A program made the translations under genes and the position numbers. The notes under the pieces were generated by a model. The model was not told the DNA's origin, ran no database searches, and saw only the letters and a list, made by a program, of their open reading frames with translations. This document shows, piece by piece, positions 16,560-25,098 of a stretch of DNA of 64,000 nt. Where the stretch lies: NCBI RefSeq assembly GCF_036226765.1, contig NZ_CP109017.1, positions 5,147,001-5,211,000 on the forward strand. Direction: 5' to 3'. The stretch comes from Streptomyces sp. NBC_00670. Lineage in GTDB: Bacteria > Actinomycetota > Actinomycetes > Streptomycetales > Streptomycetaceae. Position 1 is the first letter of the stretch; each line of letters opens with the position of its first letter.

Positions 16560-18253
16560 GCGCCCTCACCTCCCGCCGAAGCCGCACCGCCAGGCGCCCC
16601 CGAGGCCGCCCCCGCGGCCGCCCCCACCGTAGGCAACGGCAGCCGCGCCTCGAACTCCGCCCCGCCCCCGTCCGCCCGTGCCACCGACAGCCGGCCCGCG
16701 TGCCGCTGCACGGTCTGGCGCACCAGGGCGAGCCCCAGGCCGCGTCCGCCGGGACCGGCCGGCTTGGTCGACCAGCCGCGCCGGAACACCGTCTCCACGT
16801 GCTCCGGATCCACCCCGGCCCCCGTGTCCGCGACCCGCAGCACCAGCGCGGGTCCGTCCGTGTCGTCGGTGTGTGCCGTCACGGTCACCCGCGCGCCCAC
16901 CGAGCCCTGCGCCGCGTCGACCGCGTTGTCGATCAGGTTGCCGAGGATCGTCACCAGGTCGCGGGGCGGCAGGGACGGCGGCAGGAGCCCGTCGTCGATG
17001 CCGCTGTCCTCGCTGACCACCAGCTCCACGCCCCGCTCGTTGGCCAGCGCCGCCTTGCCGAGCAGCAGTGCGGCGAGCACCGGCTCGCTGACGGCGGCGA
17101 CGACCTGGTCGGTCAGTTCCTGGGCCAGCTCCAGCTCGGCGGTGGCGAAGTCGACGGCCTCCTCCGCGCGGCCCAGCTCGATCAGCGAGACCACCGTGTG
17201 CAGCCGGTTGGCCGCCTCGTGCGCCTGCGAGCGCAGCGCCAGCGTGAAGCCGCGCTCGGAGTCCAGCTCGCCCATGAGCGACTGCAGCTCGGTGACGTCC
17301 CGCAGGGTCACCACCGTGCCCCGGCGCTCCCCGCCGGAGACGGGGGAGGTGTTCACCGCCAGCACCCGGTCGGCCGTCAGATGGATCTCGTCCACCCGTG
17401 GCTGCGACGACAGCAGTACCCCCGTCAGCGGCGCCGGCAGCCCCAGCTCGGCCACCGACCGCCCCACCACCTCGCCGCGCACCCCGAGCAGCTCCCGCCC
17501 GCCGTCGTTGATGAGTGCCACCCGGTACTGCCCGTCCAGCATCAGCAGCCCCTCGCGCACCGCGTGCAGCGCCGCCTCGTGGTAGTCGTGCATCCGGCTC
17601 AGCTCGGCGGCGTTCATCCCGTGGGTGGAGCGCCGCAGCCGCGCGTTGATCACATAGGTGCCGACGGCACCCAGTGCCAACGCCCCGCCGGCCGCGCCGG
17701 CGAGCGCGGTGACCTGGTCGTGGATGCGCTGCGAGATCGCCTCCACCCGTATCCCGGCGCTGACCAGGCCGACGATCTCGCCGTGGTCCCGGATCGGGGT
17801 GACGGCCCGTACGGACAGCCCGAGGGTGCCCTTGTACGTCTCGGTGAAGGTGTGCCCCGCGAGCGCCGGGGCGGTGTTGCCGACGAACTTCCGTCCGATC
17901 AGGTCCGGGGTGGGGTGGGTCCAGCGGATGGCCTGCGGATTCATGATCGTCACGAAGTCCACGCCGGTGTGCCGCTGGACGCGCAGCGCGTACGGCTGGA
18001 GCGTGCTCGACGGGTCCGGGGTGCGGATCGCCGCCCGCACCGAGGGGGAGTCGGCGACCGAGCGGGTCACGGCGAGCGCCTGCCGGGTCGCCGCCTCCGT
18101 GGCCTGATCCCGATCACTGAGGTAGGTGAAGAGCGCGTAGCCGCCGACCAGCACCGCGACCAGTACCGCCTGCATGGCGAAGAGCTGCCCGGCCAGGCTG
18201 CGGGGCCTGGGAAGGCGGGCGAGCACGCCGTTGAGAGTGGCTGGAAGGGGCAT
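16556..18253 (-). CDS. DcuS/CitA-type sensor histidine kinase
   Basis: A 565-residue membrane kinase. One transmembrane helix (about 22-45) precedes an extracytoplasmic sensor domain of about 130 residues with the CitA/DcuS pattern (RWTHPTPDLIGRKFVGN), then a second helix near 175-195. A PAS domain follows (DGQYRVALINDGGRELLG), then a SPOB-like dimerisation segment with the phosphoacceptor His in SQAHEAANRLH, and an HATPase domain (NLIDNAVDAA, GRGLGLALV). Members of this family sense C4-dicarboxylates or citrate; the divergent dctA supports C4-dicarboxylates. ATG 18253 begins MPLPATLNG. Confidence 0.93.
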   Translation of the reverse strand: MPLPATLNGVLARLPRPRSLAGQLFAMQAVLVAVLVGGYALFTYLSDRDQATEAATRQALAVTRSVADSPSVRAAIRTPDPSSTLQPYALRVQRHTGVDFVTIMNPQAIRWTHPTPDLIGRKFVGNTAPALAGHTFTETYKGTLGLSVRAVTPIRDHGEIVGLVSAGIRVEAISQRIHDQVTALAGAAGGALALGAVGTYVINARLRRSTHGMNAAELSRMHDYHEAALHAVREGLLMLDGQYRVALINDGGRELLGVRGEVVGRSVAELGLPAPLTGVLLSSQPRVDEIHLTADRVLAVNTSPVSGGERRGTVVTLRDVTELQSLMGELDSERGFTLALRSQAHEAANRLHTVVSLIELGRAEEAVDFATAELELAQELTDQVVAAVSEPVLAALLLGKAALANERGVELVVSEDSGIDDGLLPPSLPPRDLVTILGNLIDNAVDAAQGSVGARVTVTAHTDDTDGPALVLRVADTGAGVDPEHVETVFRRGWSTKPAGPGGRGLGLALVRQTVQRHAGRLSVARADGGGAEFEARLPLPTVGAAAGAASGAPGGAASAGGEGA

Positions 18254-18276
18254 GCCGCCAGTGTGCCTCTCGGTGT

Positions 18277-18305
18277 AAGCGTGAACTAAATGAACGGAAG
18301 CGTGA
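18277..18305. promoter_or_regulatory. Candidate response-regulator binding site: direct repeat AAGCGTGA
   Basis: Two copies of AAGCGTGA (18277-18284 and 18298-18305), with a 21-bp repeat distance, i.e. two helical turns on one face. They lie in the 144-bp divergent region between the kinase and dctA, about 95 bp before the dctA start, a good position for an activator. Confidence 0.5.
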
Positions 18306-18397
18306 CCGCCCTCACAGCGCCGCGGGATAGTCGCCGCATCCCCCGGACGTGAGCCGCACGCCGGTGATGCCGACGACGTCGTCAAAGGAGGGCAGCA

Positions 18398-19792
18398 GTG
18401 TCCAGCACCCCCGACACGGCACCTGCCGCACCCGCCAGCAAGCGGGACCGCACCCACTACCTCTACCTCGCGGTGATCGCCGCGGTGGTGCTCGGCGTCG
18501 CCGTCGGGTTCATCGCACCGGACTTCGCCAAGGAGCTGAAGCCGATCGGGACCGGCTTCGTCAACCTGATCAAGATGATGATCTCGCCGATCATCTTCTG
18601 CACGATCGTGCTCGGTGTCGGCTCGGTCCGCAAGGCGGCGAAGGTCGGCAAGGTCGGCGGGCTCGCGCTCGGCTACTTCATCGTGATGTCGTTCGTCGCG
18701 CTGGCGATCGGCCTCGTGGTGGGCAACCTCGTCCACCCCGGCAGCGGCATGCACCTGACCGAGGCGGTCAAGGGCGTCGGCCACGACCAGGCGGCGGCCG
18801 CGGCCGAGGGCCCCGTGGACTTCGTCCTCGGCATCATCCCGACCAGCCTGGTCTCCGCGTTCACCGAGGGTCAGGTGCTCCAGACGCTGCTGGTCGCGCT
18901 GCTCGTCGGATTCGCGCTCCAGGCCCTGGGCAACGCCGGGCAGCCGGTGCTGCGCGGTATCGAGCACATCCAGCGGCTGGTCTTCCGCGTCCTGTCCATG
19001 ATCATGTGGGCGGCGCCGGTCGGCGCGTTCGGCGCGATGGCGGCCGTCGTCGGCGAGACCGGCGTGGACGCGCTGAAGGCGCTCGCGACGATCATGCTCG
19101 GCTTCTACGCGACCTGTGTGCTGTTCGTCTTCGTCGTGCTCGGCGCGATGGTGCGGGTGGTCGCCGGGGTGAACATCTTCCAGCTCTTCAAGTACCTGGG
19201 CCGGGAGTTCCTGCTGATCCTGTCCACCTCCTCGTCGGAGTCCGCGCTGCCGCGGCTCATCGCGAAGATGGAGCACCTGGGCGTGAGCCGGCCGGTCGTC
19301 GGCATCACCGTGCCGACCGGCTACTCCTTCAACCTCGACGGCACGATGATCTACCTGACGATGGCGTCGCTGTTCATCGCCGACGCGATGGACCAGCCGC
19401 TGTCCATCGGGCAGCAGATCACCCTGCTGCTGTTCATGATGGTCGCGTCCAAGGGCGCCGCGGGCGTCACCGGGGCGGGCCTGGCCACGCTGGCGGGCGC
19501 CCTGCAGTCCCACAAGCCGGCGCTCGTCGACGGCGTCGGCCTCATCGTCGGCATCGACCGCTTCATGAGCGAGGCGCGGGCGCTGACGAACTTCGCGGGG
19601 AACGCGGTGGCGACGCTGCTGATCGGGACGTGGACGGGGGAGGTCGACAAGGAGCGGGTCGGCCGGGTGCTGGCCGGCGACCTCCCGTTCGACGAGCGCC
19701 TGCTCGTCGACAGCGGAGACCCCGCGCCGGCGGACGCGGCGGACGCGGCGGAGCCGCGGGAGGACGGCGAGAAGGAGCTGGCCAAGGCGTAG
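18398..19792 (+). CDS. dctA: C4-dicarboxylate:cation symporter (DAACS family)
   Basis: A 464-residue inner-membrane symporter for succinate, fumarate and malate with about eight transmembrane helices plus re-entrant loops. Family signatures are present: the serine-rich STSSSESALPRL loop, GYSFNLDGTMIYL, and SEARALTNFAGNAVATL in the last core helix. The C-terminal 40 residues are acidic and Ala-rich. GTG 18398 has a strong AAAGGAGGG site. It is divergent from the DcuS/DcuR-like pair that probably controls it. Confidence 0.95.
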   Translation: MSSTPDTAPAAPASKRDRTHYLYLAVIAAVVLGVAVGFIAPDFAKELKPIGTGFVNLIKMMISPIIFCTIVLGVGSVRKAAKVGKVGGLALGYFIVMSFVALAIGLVVGNLVHPGSGMHLTEAVKGVGHDQAAAAAEGPVDFVLGIIPTSLVSAFTEGQVLQTLLVALLVGFALQALGNAGQPVLRGIEHIQRLVFRVLSMIMWAAPVGAFGAMAAVVGETGVDALKALATIMLGFYATCVLFVFVVLGAMVRVVAGVNIFQLFKYLGREFLLILSTSSSESALPRLIAKMEHLGVSRPVVGITVPTGYSFNLDGTMIYLTMASLFIADAMDQPLSIGQQITLLLFMMVASKGAAGVTGAGLATLAGALQSHKPALVDGVGLIVGIDRFMSEARALTNFAGNAVATLLIGTWTGEVDKERVGRVLAGDLPFDERLLVDSGDPAPADAADAAEPREDGEKELAKA

Positions 19793-19814
19793 GCGCACCT
19801 CGAAAAGACGCGCG

Positions 19815-19848
19815 GTTCCTCGCGCCCCTGATCAGGGGCGCGGGGAAC
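19815..19848 (+). terminator. Terminator downstream of dctA (palindromic family A-like element)
   Basis: A 34-bp near-perfect palindrome: GTTCCTCGCGCCCCTGA and its complement with one mismatch. It starts 22 nt after the dctA stop and shares the GCGCGGGGAAC core of repeat family A. Confidence 0.7.
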
Positions 19849-19852
19849 TCCC

Positions 19853-19883
19853 TTGCCTTGACGCCGACGTCAACGATTAACGT
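19853..19883 (+). promoter_or_regulatory. MerR-type promoter with 19-bp spacer for the merR-trx pair
   Basis: A -35 TTGCCT (19853-19858) and a -10 TAACGT (19878-19883) are separated by 19 bp, the over-long spacing typical of MerR-activated promoters. A perfect dyad TTGACG-N4-CGTCAA (19858-19873) lies mostly in the spacer. The -10 is 7 nt from the merR ATG, so the transcript is probably leaderless. Confidence 0.55.
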
Positions 19884-19890
19884 CACTCCC

Positions 19891-20319
19891 ATGCGAATCG
19901 GCGAACTCGCGGCACGCAGCGGCACCACCACCCGCACCCTGCGCTACTACGAATCCCGCGGCCTGCTCCCCGCCCGCCGCGGCGACAACGGCTACCGCAC
20001 CTACGACGAGACCGACCTCACCCTCCTCCGCCAGATCAGAACCCTCCAGGACTTCGGGTTCGACCTGGAGGAGACCCGTCCCTTCGTGGAGTGCCTGCGC
20101 GCCGGTCACCCGTCCGGCGACGCCTGCCCCGCCTCACTCGCCGTCTACCGCAGCAAACTCGCCGAGCTCGACACCCTCATCGCCGAGCTCGGCGCCGTAC
20201 GCCGAAAGGTCGCCGGCGAACTGGAACGGGCCGAACGGACCCGCGACCGGCTGTCGGCCGAAGCAGAGGTTCCGGGCGGCCCGGAACCCGTGTGCGAACT
20301 GGGAGGACGGACATCGTGA
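19891..20319 (+). CDS. MerR-family regulator with three cysteines
   Basis: A 142-residue regulator. The N-terminal winged HTH is complete (MRIGELAARSGTTTRTLRYY, then NGYRTY), followed by a helical dimerisation region. Cys68, Cys79 and Cys135 could be metal or redox ligands. The gene overlaps the next one by 4 nt (GTGA), so regulator and thioredoxin are made together. With a thioredoxin partner, a thiol or metal signal is likely; the inducer is not identifiable from sequence. Confidence 0.9.
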   Translation: MRIGELAARSGTTTRTLRYYESRGLLPARRGDNGYRTYDETDLTLLRQIRTLQDFGFDLEETRPFVECLRAGHPSGDACPASLAVYRSKLAELDTLIAELGAVRRKVAGELERAERTRDRLSAEAEVPGGPEPVCELGGRTS

Positions 20320-20654
20320 TCAAGGCAGCCGGCGTCACCGAGGTGACGGACGCGGACTTCACGGAACAGGTCATCGAGGCGGAACTGCCGGTACTCGTGG
20401 AATTCACCGCCGACTGGTGCCCCCCGTGCCGCCAGATGGGCCCGGTACTGGGCGCACTCGCCGAGGAGGAGAGCGGCCGGCTCAAGGTCGTGCAGCTCGA
20501 CGTGGACACCAACCCGGAAACCACCAACGCCTACCGGGTGCTGTCCATGCCGACCTTCATGGTCTTCCGCGACGGTGAGCCGGTGCGCTCCATGGTGGGG
20601 GCGCGCCCCGAGCGCCGGTTGCGCGAGGAACTCGCGGACGCGGACGTGTTGTGA
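20316..20654 (+). CDS. trxA: Thioredoxin with WCPPC active site
   Basis: A 112-residue cytoplasmic thioredoxin: VLVEFTADWCPPCRQMGPVL holds the active-site pair, and the cis-proline loop is SMPTFMVF. The active site is CPPC, not the usual CGPC, which should shift the redox potential. GTG 20316 overlaps merR. A strong terminator follows at 20682, so merR-trx is a closed two-gene operon. It is one of several thioredoxins expected in the genome, so the symbol is generic. Confidence 0.9.
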   Translation: MIKAAGVTEVTDADFTEQVIEAELPVLVEFTADWCPPCRQMGPVLGALAEEESGRLKVVQLDVDTNPETTNAYRVLSMPTFMVFRDGEPVRSMVGARPERRLREELADADVL

Positions 20655-20681
20655 TGATGTCTGCCTGAGCGGCGGGACAAA

Positions 20682-20713
20682 AAATCCCCCGGGCGATTGC
20701 GCCCGGGGGATTT
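20682..20713 (+). terminator. Terminator of the merR-trxA operon
   Basis: A perfect 14-bp stem (AAATCCCCCGGGCG and its complement) with a 4-nt ATTG loop, starting 27 nt after the trxA stop. It is flanked by an A-tract on one side and a short T-run on the other. Confidence 0.9.
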
Positions 20714-20725
20714 CTCTGCGTATAT

Positions 20726-20770
20726 TCAATGGTTCGCGACTTCGCCAAAAAAGGGTCGCGAAAGCATTGA
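20726..20770. promoter_or_regulatory. AT-rich interrupted hairpin upstream of the HelD gene
   Basis: TCAATG-G-TTCGCGAC pairs with GTCGCGAA-AG-CATTGA around a 14-nt A-rich loop. The segment is AT-rich for this genome and ends 30 nt before the HelD start, so it may be an operator or a 5' leader structure. Confidence 0.45.
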
Positions 20771-20800
20771 TGACCTCAGTATATCCGGCCGGGAGCGGAA

Positions 20801-23098
20801 TTGTCAAACACGGGATCGCAATCAGGATCACGCACGGAAGCGCACGCGGATTTCACCGACCGGGAAATGCGCCGTGAGCAGGAATTCATGGACGACCTGT
20901 ACGCGCGCGTGGACCGGCTGCGGGGCGCCACCGAGACCGCCGTCGACGACGCCCTCGCCCAGGGCCACACCCCCATGCAGGCCCGCCTGGAGCGGGACAT
21001 CCTCGTCGCCGAACGCTCCGGGCTGCTGGCCGCGCTCAACGCCGTCGACGGCTCGCTCTGCTTCGGCCGCATCGACCTCACCTCCGGTGAGGCCCACCAC
21101 ATCGGCCGCCTCGGGCTGCGCGCCGACGATGCCGAGCGCACGCCCGTCCTCATCGACTGGCGGGCCCCGGTCGCCCGCCCCTTCTACCTGGCCACCGGCC
21201 ACACCCCGATGGGCCTGCGCCGCCGTCGGCACATCGGCACCGACGGCCGCCGCGTCACCGAACTGCACGACGAGATCCTCGACCTCGCCGACACCGAGCG
21301 CACCGGCCACGAGGACCCCACGGGTGACGCCGTACTGCTCGCCGCGCTGGGCTCCGCCCGCACCGGGCGGATGGGCGACATCGTGCGGACCATCCAGGCC
21401 GACCAGGACCGCATCATCCGCGCCCCGCACCAGGGCGTCCTCGTCGTGGAGGGCGGCCCCGGCACCGGCAAGACGGCCGTCGCCCTGCACCGGGCCGCCT
21501 ATCTGCTCTACGAGCACCGGGAGCTGCTCGCCCGCCGGGCCGTCCTCATCGTCGGCCCCAACCCGGCCTTCCTCGGCTACATCGGCGAGGTGCTGCCCGC
21601 GCTCGGCGAGACCGGCGTCCTGCTCGCCACGGTCGGCGAGCTGTTCCCCGGCGTGAAGGCCACGGCCGTCGACACGGCTCGTGCCGCCGCCGTCAAGGGC
21701 GGCCTCGCGATGGCGGACGCGCTCGCCCGGGCCGTCGCCGACCGGCAGGCGCTGCCCGACCCCGTCGTCACCATCGAGCACGACCGGGACGTGCTCCTGC
21801 TCGACGCCGGACTCGTCCAGGTCGCCCGCGACCGCACCCGTGCGGCGAAGCTGCCGCACAACGCGGCCCGCGAACACTTCGAGGGCCACATCCTCAACAC
21901 GCTCACCGACATGGTCGCGGAGCGCATCGGCACCGACCCCTACGACGGCACCAACCTCCTCGACCCCAGCGACATCACCCAGATCCGCGACGAACTGGCC
22001 GAGAACCCTCAGGTGTGGTCCGCCATCGACGAACTGTGGCCGGTGCTGACCCCGCAGCGCCTGGTCGCGGACTTCCTCGCCGCCCCCGAGGCCTACCTCC
22101 CCGCCGAGGACGCCGACGCCGTACGCCGCCCCGTCACCCGCGCCTGGACCCCCGCCGACGTGCCGCTCCTCGACGAGGCGGCCGAACTGCTCGGCGAGGA
22201 CGACCGGGCGGTCCGCGCCCGCGCCGAACGCGAGCGCGCGGCGCAGGTGTCGTACGCGCAGGGCGTGCTCGACATGTCGTACGCCTCCCGCACCTACGAG
22301 TTCGAGGACAAGGAGGAGGACGACCCCGAGAGCTCCGAGGTGCTCTCCGCGCACGACATCATCGACGCCGAGCGCTTCGCCGAGCGCCAGGAGGAGGACG
22401 ACCACCGCAGCGCCGCCGAGCGCGCCGCGGCCGACCGGACGTGGGCGTTCGGCCACATCGTCGTCGACGAGGCGCAGGAACTGTCGCCGATGGCCTGGCG
22501 GTTGCTGATGCGGCGCAGCCCGACCCGGGCGATGACGCTGGTCGGCGACCCCGCGCAGACGGCGGAGGAGGCGGGGGTGGGCAACTGGTCCGGCATCCTC
22601 GAGCCGTACGTCGGCGACCGCTGGGAGCACACCCGGCTGGACGTCAACTACCGCACGCCCGCCGAGATCATGGAGCTCGCGGCGGCGGTCGTCCGCGCGG
22701 CCGACCCGTCCTTCGAGCCGCCGAGGTCGGTACGGGCCACGGGAACGAAGCCGTGGATCCGTCGGGTGGGCGCCGGTGACCTGCCCGAAGCGGTGGGCAA
22801 GGCGGCAGCCGAACTGACCCCCGAGGAGGGCCGCCTCGCGGTGATCGCCCCGCGCGCCCTGCACCGGAGGCTGGCCGCCCACCTCCCCGACGTCACGGCG
22901 GCCACGGAGCCGGACCTCACCCACACGGTCGTCCTCCTGGACCCGCGCGGCGCCAAGGGCCTGGAATTCGACGCGGTCCTGGTCGTCGAACCGTCCGCCT
23001 ACAGCACGAGCGACCTGTACGTGGCCCTGACCCGGGCGACACAGAGCCTGGGCATCGTGCACACGGGAGAACTGCCGGCGGGCCTGACGAACGCCTGA
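20801..23098 (+). CDS. HelD-type helicase-like ATPase (RNA polymerase recycling / HelR-like)
   Basis: A 765-residue UvrD/Rep-like ATPase. It has an N-terminal coiled-coil arm (residues 15-75), a domain 1A with Walker A GGPGTGKT (218-225), a long helical insert, Walker B VVDEAQELSP (D556-E557), and the later SF1 motifs VNYRTPAEI and LYVALTRATQ. HelD proteins clear stalled RNA polymerase; a Streptomyces relative, HelR, displaces rifamycins. I cannot tell HelD from HelR by eye. TTG 20801 has GGGAG 5 nt upstream. Confidence 0.9.
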   Translation: MSNTGSQSGSRTEAHADFTDREMRREQEFMDDLYARVDRLRGATETAVDDALAQGHTPMQARLERDILVAERSGLLAALNAVDGSLCFGRIDLTSGEAHHIGRLGLRADDAERTPVLIDWRAPVARPFYLATGHTPMGLRRRRHIGTDGRRVTELHDEILDLADTERTGHEDPTGDAVLLAALGSARTGRMGDIVRTIQADQDRIIRAPHQGVLVVEGGPGTGKTAVALHRAAYLLYEHRELLARRAVLIVGPNPAFLGYIGEVLPALGETGVLLATVGELFPGVKATAVDTARAAAVKGGLAMADALARAVADRQALPDPVVTIEHDRDVLLLDAGLVQVARDRTRAAKLPHNAAREHFEGHILNTLTDMVAERIGTDPYDGTNLLDPSDITQIRDELAENPQVWSAIDELWPVLTPQRLVADFLAAPEAYLPAEDADAVRRPVTRAWTPADVPLLDEAAELLGEDDRAVRARAERERAAQVSYAQGVLDMSYASRTYEFEDKEEDDPESSEVLSAHDIIDAERFAERQEEDDHRSAAERAAADRTWAFGHIVVDEAQELSPMAWRLLMRRSPTRAMTLVGDPAQTAEEAGVGNWSGILEPYVGDRWEHTRLDVNYRTPAEIMELAAAVVRAADPSFEPPRSVRATGTKPWIRRVGAGDLPEAVGKAAAELTPEEGRLAVIAPRALHRRLAAHLPDVTAATEPDLTHTVVLLDPRGAKGLEFDAVLVVEPSAYSTSDLYVALTRATQSLGIVHTGELPAGLTNA

Positions 23099-23109
23099 CG
23101 CACTGGGCC

Positions 23110-23143
23110 CCTGCCCGGCCGGCCGCCACGCCGGCCGGGCAGG
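23110..23143. terminator. Bidirectional terminator between helD-like and LysE-type genes
   Basis: A perfect 14-bp stem (CCTGCCCGGCCGGC and its complement), 6-nt loop, in the 91-bp gap between two convergent genes. Confidence 0.8.
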
Positions 23144-23189
23144 CCCGTTCCCGGGCCGAACCCGTCAGCAATCCTTGCCGAACCCGTCG

Positions 23190-23831
23190 TCAATCCTTGC
23201 GTCCGGTCGCGGCGAGGGCGACGCCGAGACCGATCATGGTCAGCCCACCGGCACCGCCGACCAGGGAGAGCCGCCGCGGCGAACGGCCGAACCAGCCCCG
23301 GGCGCCGGCCGCGGCCAGCCCCCACACCGTGTCGGAGACAAGGGCGATGAGGTTGAAGACCAGCCCGAGCGCCAGCATCTGCCCCATGACATGACCGTGC
23401 TCCCGGTCGACGAACTGCGGCAGTACGGCGGCGAAGAACACGAGGGTCTTCGGGTTGGTCACCCCGACCGCGAACCCTTCCCCGAACGTCCGCAGGCGGC
23501 CGTGCGCGGCCGCCCCGACGCCCGCGACCGCGGCCCGCAGCGAACCACGCTCCCGCCACGCCTTGACGCCGAGACGGACGAGGTAGGCGGCGCCCGCCAG
23601 CTTGAGGACGGTGAAGACGAGGGCCGAGCGCTCCACGACCGCCCCGACCCCGAACGCCACGGCCACGACGAGCAGATAGGCACCGAACGTGTTCCCGGCG
23701 ACCGTGACCACCGCGACGCGCCGCCCGTGCGCCAACGCCCTGCCGACGACGAACAGCACACTCGGCCCGGGAACCACGATCAGCAGGAACGACACGGCGG
23801 CGAAGGCGAGCAGATGGTCGACGGACACCAT
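23190..23831 (-). CDS. LysE/RhtB-family amino-acid exporter
   Basis: A 213-residue inner-membrane protein with six predicted helices. The N-terminal LLLIVVPGPSVLFVVGRAL carries the family's PGP motif, and GVTNPKTLVFFAAVLPQFV is the second signature. Such proteins export basic or neutral amino acids or related metabolites; the substrate is not predictable. I chose ATG 23831 (GGGTGA just upstream) over ATG 23840. It ends 46 nt from the shared terminator. Confidence 0.92.
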   Translation of the reverse strand: MVSVDHLLAFAAVSFLLIVVPGPSVLFVVGRALAHGRRVAVVTVAGNTFGAYLLVVAVAFGVGAVVERSALVFTVLKLAGAAYLVRLGVKAWRERGSLRAAVAGVGAAAHGRLRTFGEGFAVGVTNPKTLVFFAAVLPQFVDREHGHVMGQMLALGLVFNLIALVSDTVWGLAAAGARGWFGRSPRRLSLVGGAGGLTMIGLGVALAATGRKD

Positions 23832-23954
23832 GTCACCCATGCAAGCACGGGGAAGCCACGCCGCTCCAACGGTATTTCCCGGACCGCGGACGGGGGACGG
23901 GGGACGGCGGGACTGCGGACGGCGAGGACCGCGCTCGACGTGGCCCACGGGACA

Positions 23955-24479
23955 ATGCCTCTCGTGAACTCCACGGTCGCCGTAGCCCTGATCACTTCCG
24001 TGTCCACGCTCACCGCCGCCGCGCTGGCGGGCTGGGTCTCGGCCCGGACGACCGCCAGGCAGCTACGGCACCAGGCTGCCCTGGCGCGCGAGGAGCGCGC
24101 CGAGCGCCGTGCGACCGACCACAGGGAAACCCGCCGCGAGGCCTACGAACGCTTCCTGACCCGCGCCGACGCCGCCTACCGCCTGCTGGACGAACACTGG
24201 CTGGCCACGTCACCTGCCGCCCCACCGGCCGCCGAAGCCGGCTTCGCCGCACGCCGGGCACTGGACGAGGCCTGCGTCCGCGTCCGCCTGGTGGGCCCCG
24301 AGCCCGTCGCGGAGCGGGCGGTGGCGGTGGTACGCGGCATAGGCGAGGAGTTCCGCGCCCACGTACACGCCACGGGCCCGTCCCCCGACACCGGGTCCCG
24401 CGCCCGGGCTCTACGAGCCCGTTCCTCCACGACCGGCGACTTCATCTCGGCCGCGCGCGCGGCCCTGGAGGACGGGTGA
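23955..24479 (+). CDS. Small membrane-anchored protein of unknown function
   Basis: A 174-residue protein. Residues 7-27 (VALITSVSTLTAAALAGWVSA) form a single N-terminal transmembrane helix, followed by an Arg-rich charged helix (residues 30-70, likely coiled coil) and an Ala/Arg-rich helical remainder on the cytoplasmic side. No catalytic motif is seen. ATG 23955 is used; GTG 23964 is possible. It is divergent from the LysE-type gene and convergent with the next. Confidence 0.7.
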   Translation: MPLVNSTVAVALITSVSTLTAAALAGWVSARTTARQLRHQAALAREERAERRATDHRETRREAYERFLTRADAAYRLLDEHWLATSPAAPPAAEAGFAARRALDEACVRVRLVGPEPVAERAVAVVRGIGEEFRAHVHATGPSPDTGSRARALRARSSTTGDFISAARAALEDG

Positions 24480-24489
24480 CGCCGCCGCC

Positions 24490-25098
24490 TCAGATGGTCG
24501 GGGTGTCGTCGACGACCGGCCGGTGGATCTCGACGACCGGCTTCCAGCCCGTGGAGAACTCGATGAAGTCCGCGCGGGTGGGGTAGGTGTCGATCGCGCG
24601 GCGGTCACGCTTGGGGCTGTCGCTCGCCTTGCGGCCCCGGGGGATCTGCTCCTCGAAGATGTCGACCTTCACGTCGGGGACCTCCTTGAGGCCCTGGCGC
24701 CAGATCTGCACGATGTCGGCGCCGAACGCCTGCCGGGCCGCGGCGTAGAGGGCGGTGAGGGAACCCTTGTCCCCGCCGGGGACGAACAGTGCCAGATCCA
24801 GTACGACACCGGCGGACTGAAGGACCTCGATGGTCACCGGGCCGTTCTCGTCGGCCACGTAGACGCCGGCTTCGTTCTCGTCGTCGGGAAGGCAGGAGAC
24901 CTCTTCCTGGAACACGGTCCTCGCCGTGATCGAGCCGCCCTCGAAATCCCCGCCGGGCTTGGTCAGAAAAGCAGGGACATAGCAGTCGGGAAGCTTGAGT
25001 TCTGCCGTGTCGGCGGAAACGAAAAACCTGTCCTGCACGCCGAGCTTCGTCACCTCTTCCAGCGAGAGGCGGCGAGCGGCGATCTTCTCCGTGTTCAC
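24490..25098 (-). CDS. Hypothetical protein
   Basis: A 202-residue soluble, acidic protein I do not recognise. No signal peptide or membrane segment is seen. A patterned middle section (residues 85-140: VTIEVLQSAGVVLDLALFVPGG) looks like a compact alpha/beta fold. GTG 25098 has AAAGGGA at good spacing. Codon usage is less GC3-extreme than its neighbours, consistent with a lineage-specific or acquired gene. Confidence 0.75.
   Translation of the reverse strand: MNTEKIAARRLSLEEVTKLGVQDRFFVSADTAELKLPDCYVPAFLTKPGGDFEGGSITARTVFQEEVSCLPDDENEAGVYVADENGPVTIEVLQSAGVVLDLALFVPGGDKGSLTALYAAARQAFGADIVQIWRQGLKEVPDVKVDIFEEQIPRGRKASDSPKRDRRAIDTYPTRADFIEFSTGWKPVVEIHRPVVDDTPTI

Noticed and set aside
16556..19798. 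A 1080-codon minus-strand frame extending the sensor kinase upstream
   Set aside because: The upstream part lies antisense to dctA. The kinase starts at ATG 18253 with a normal transmembrane N-terminus.
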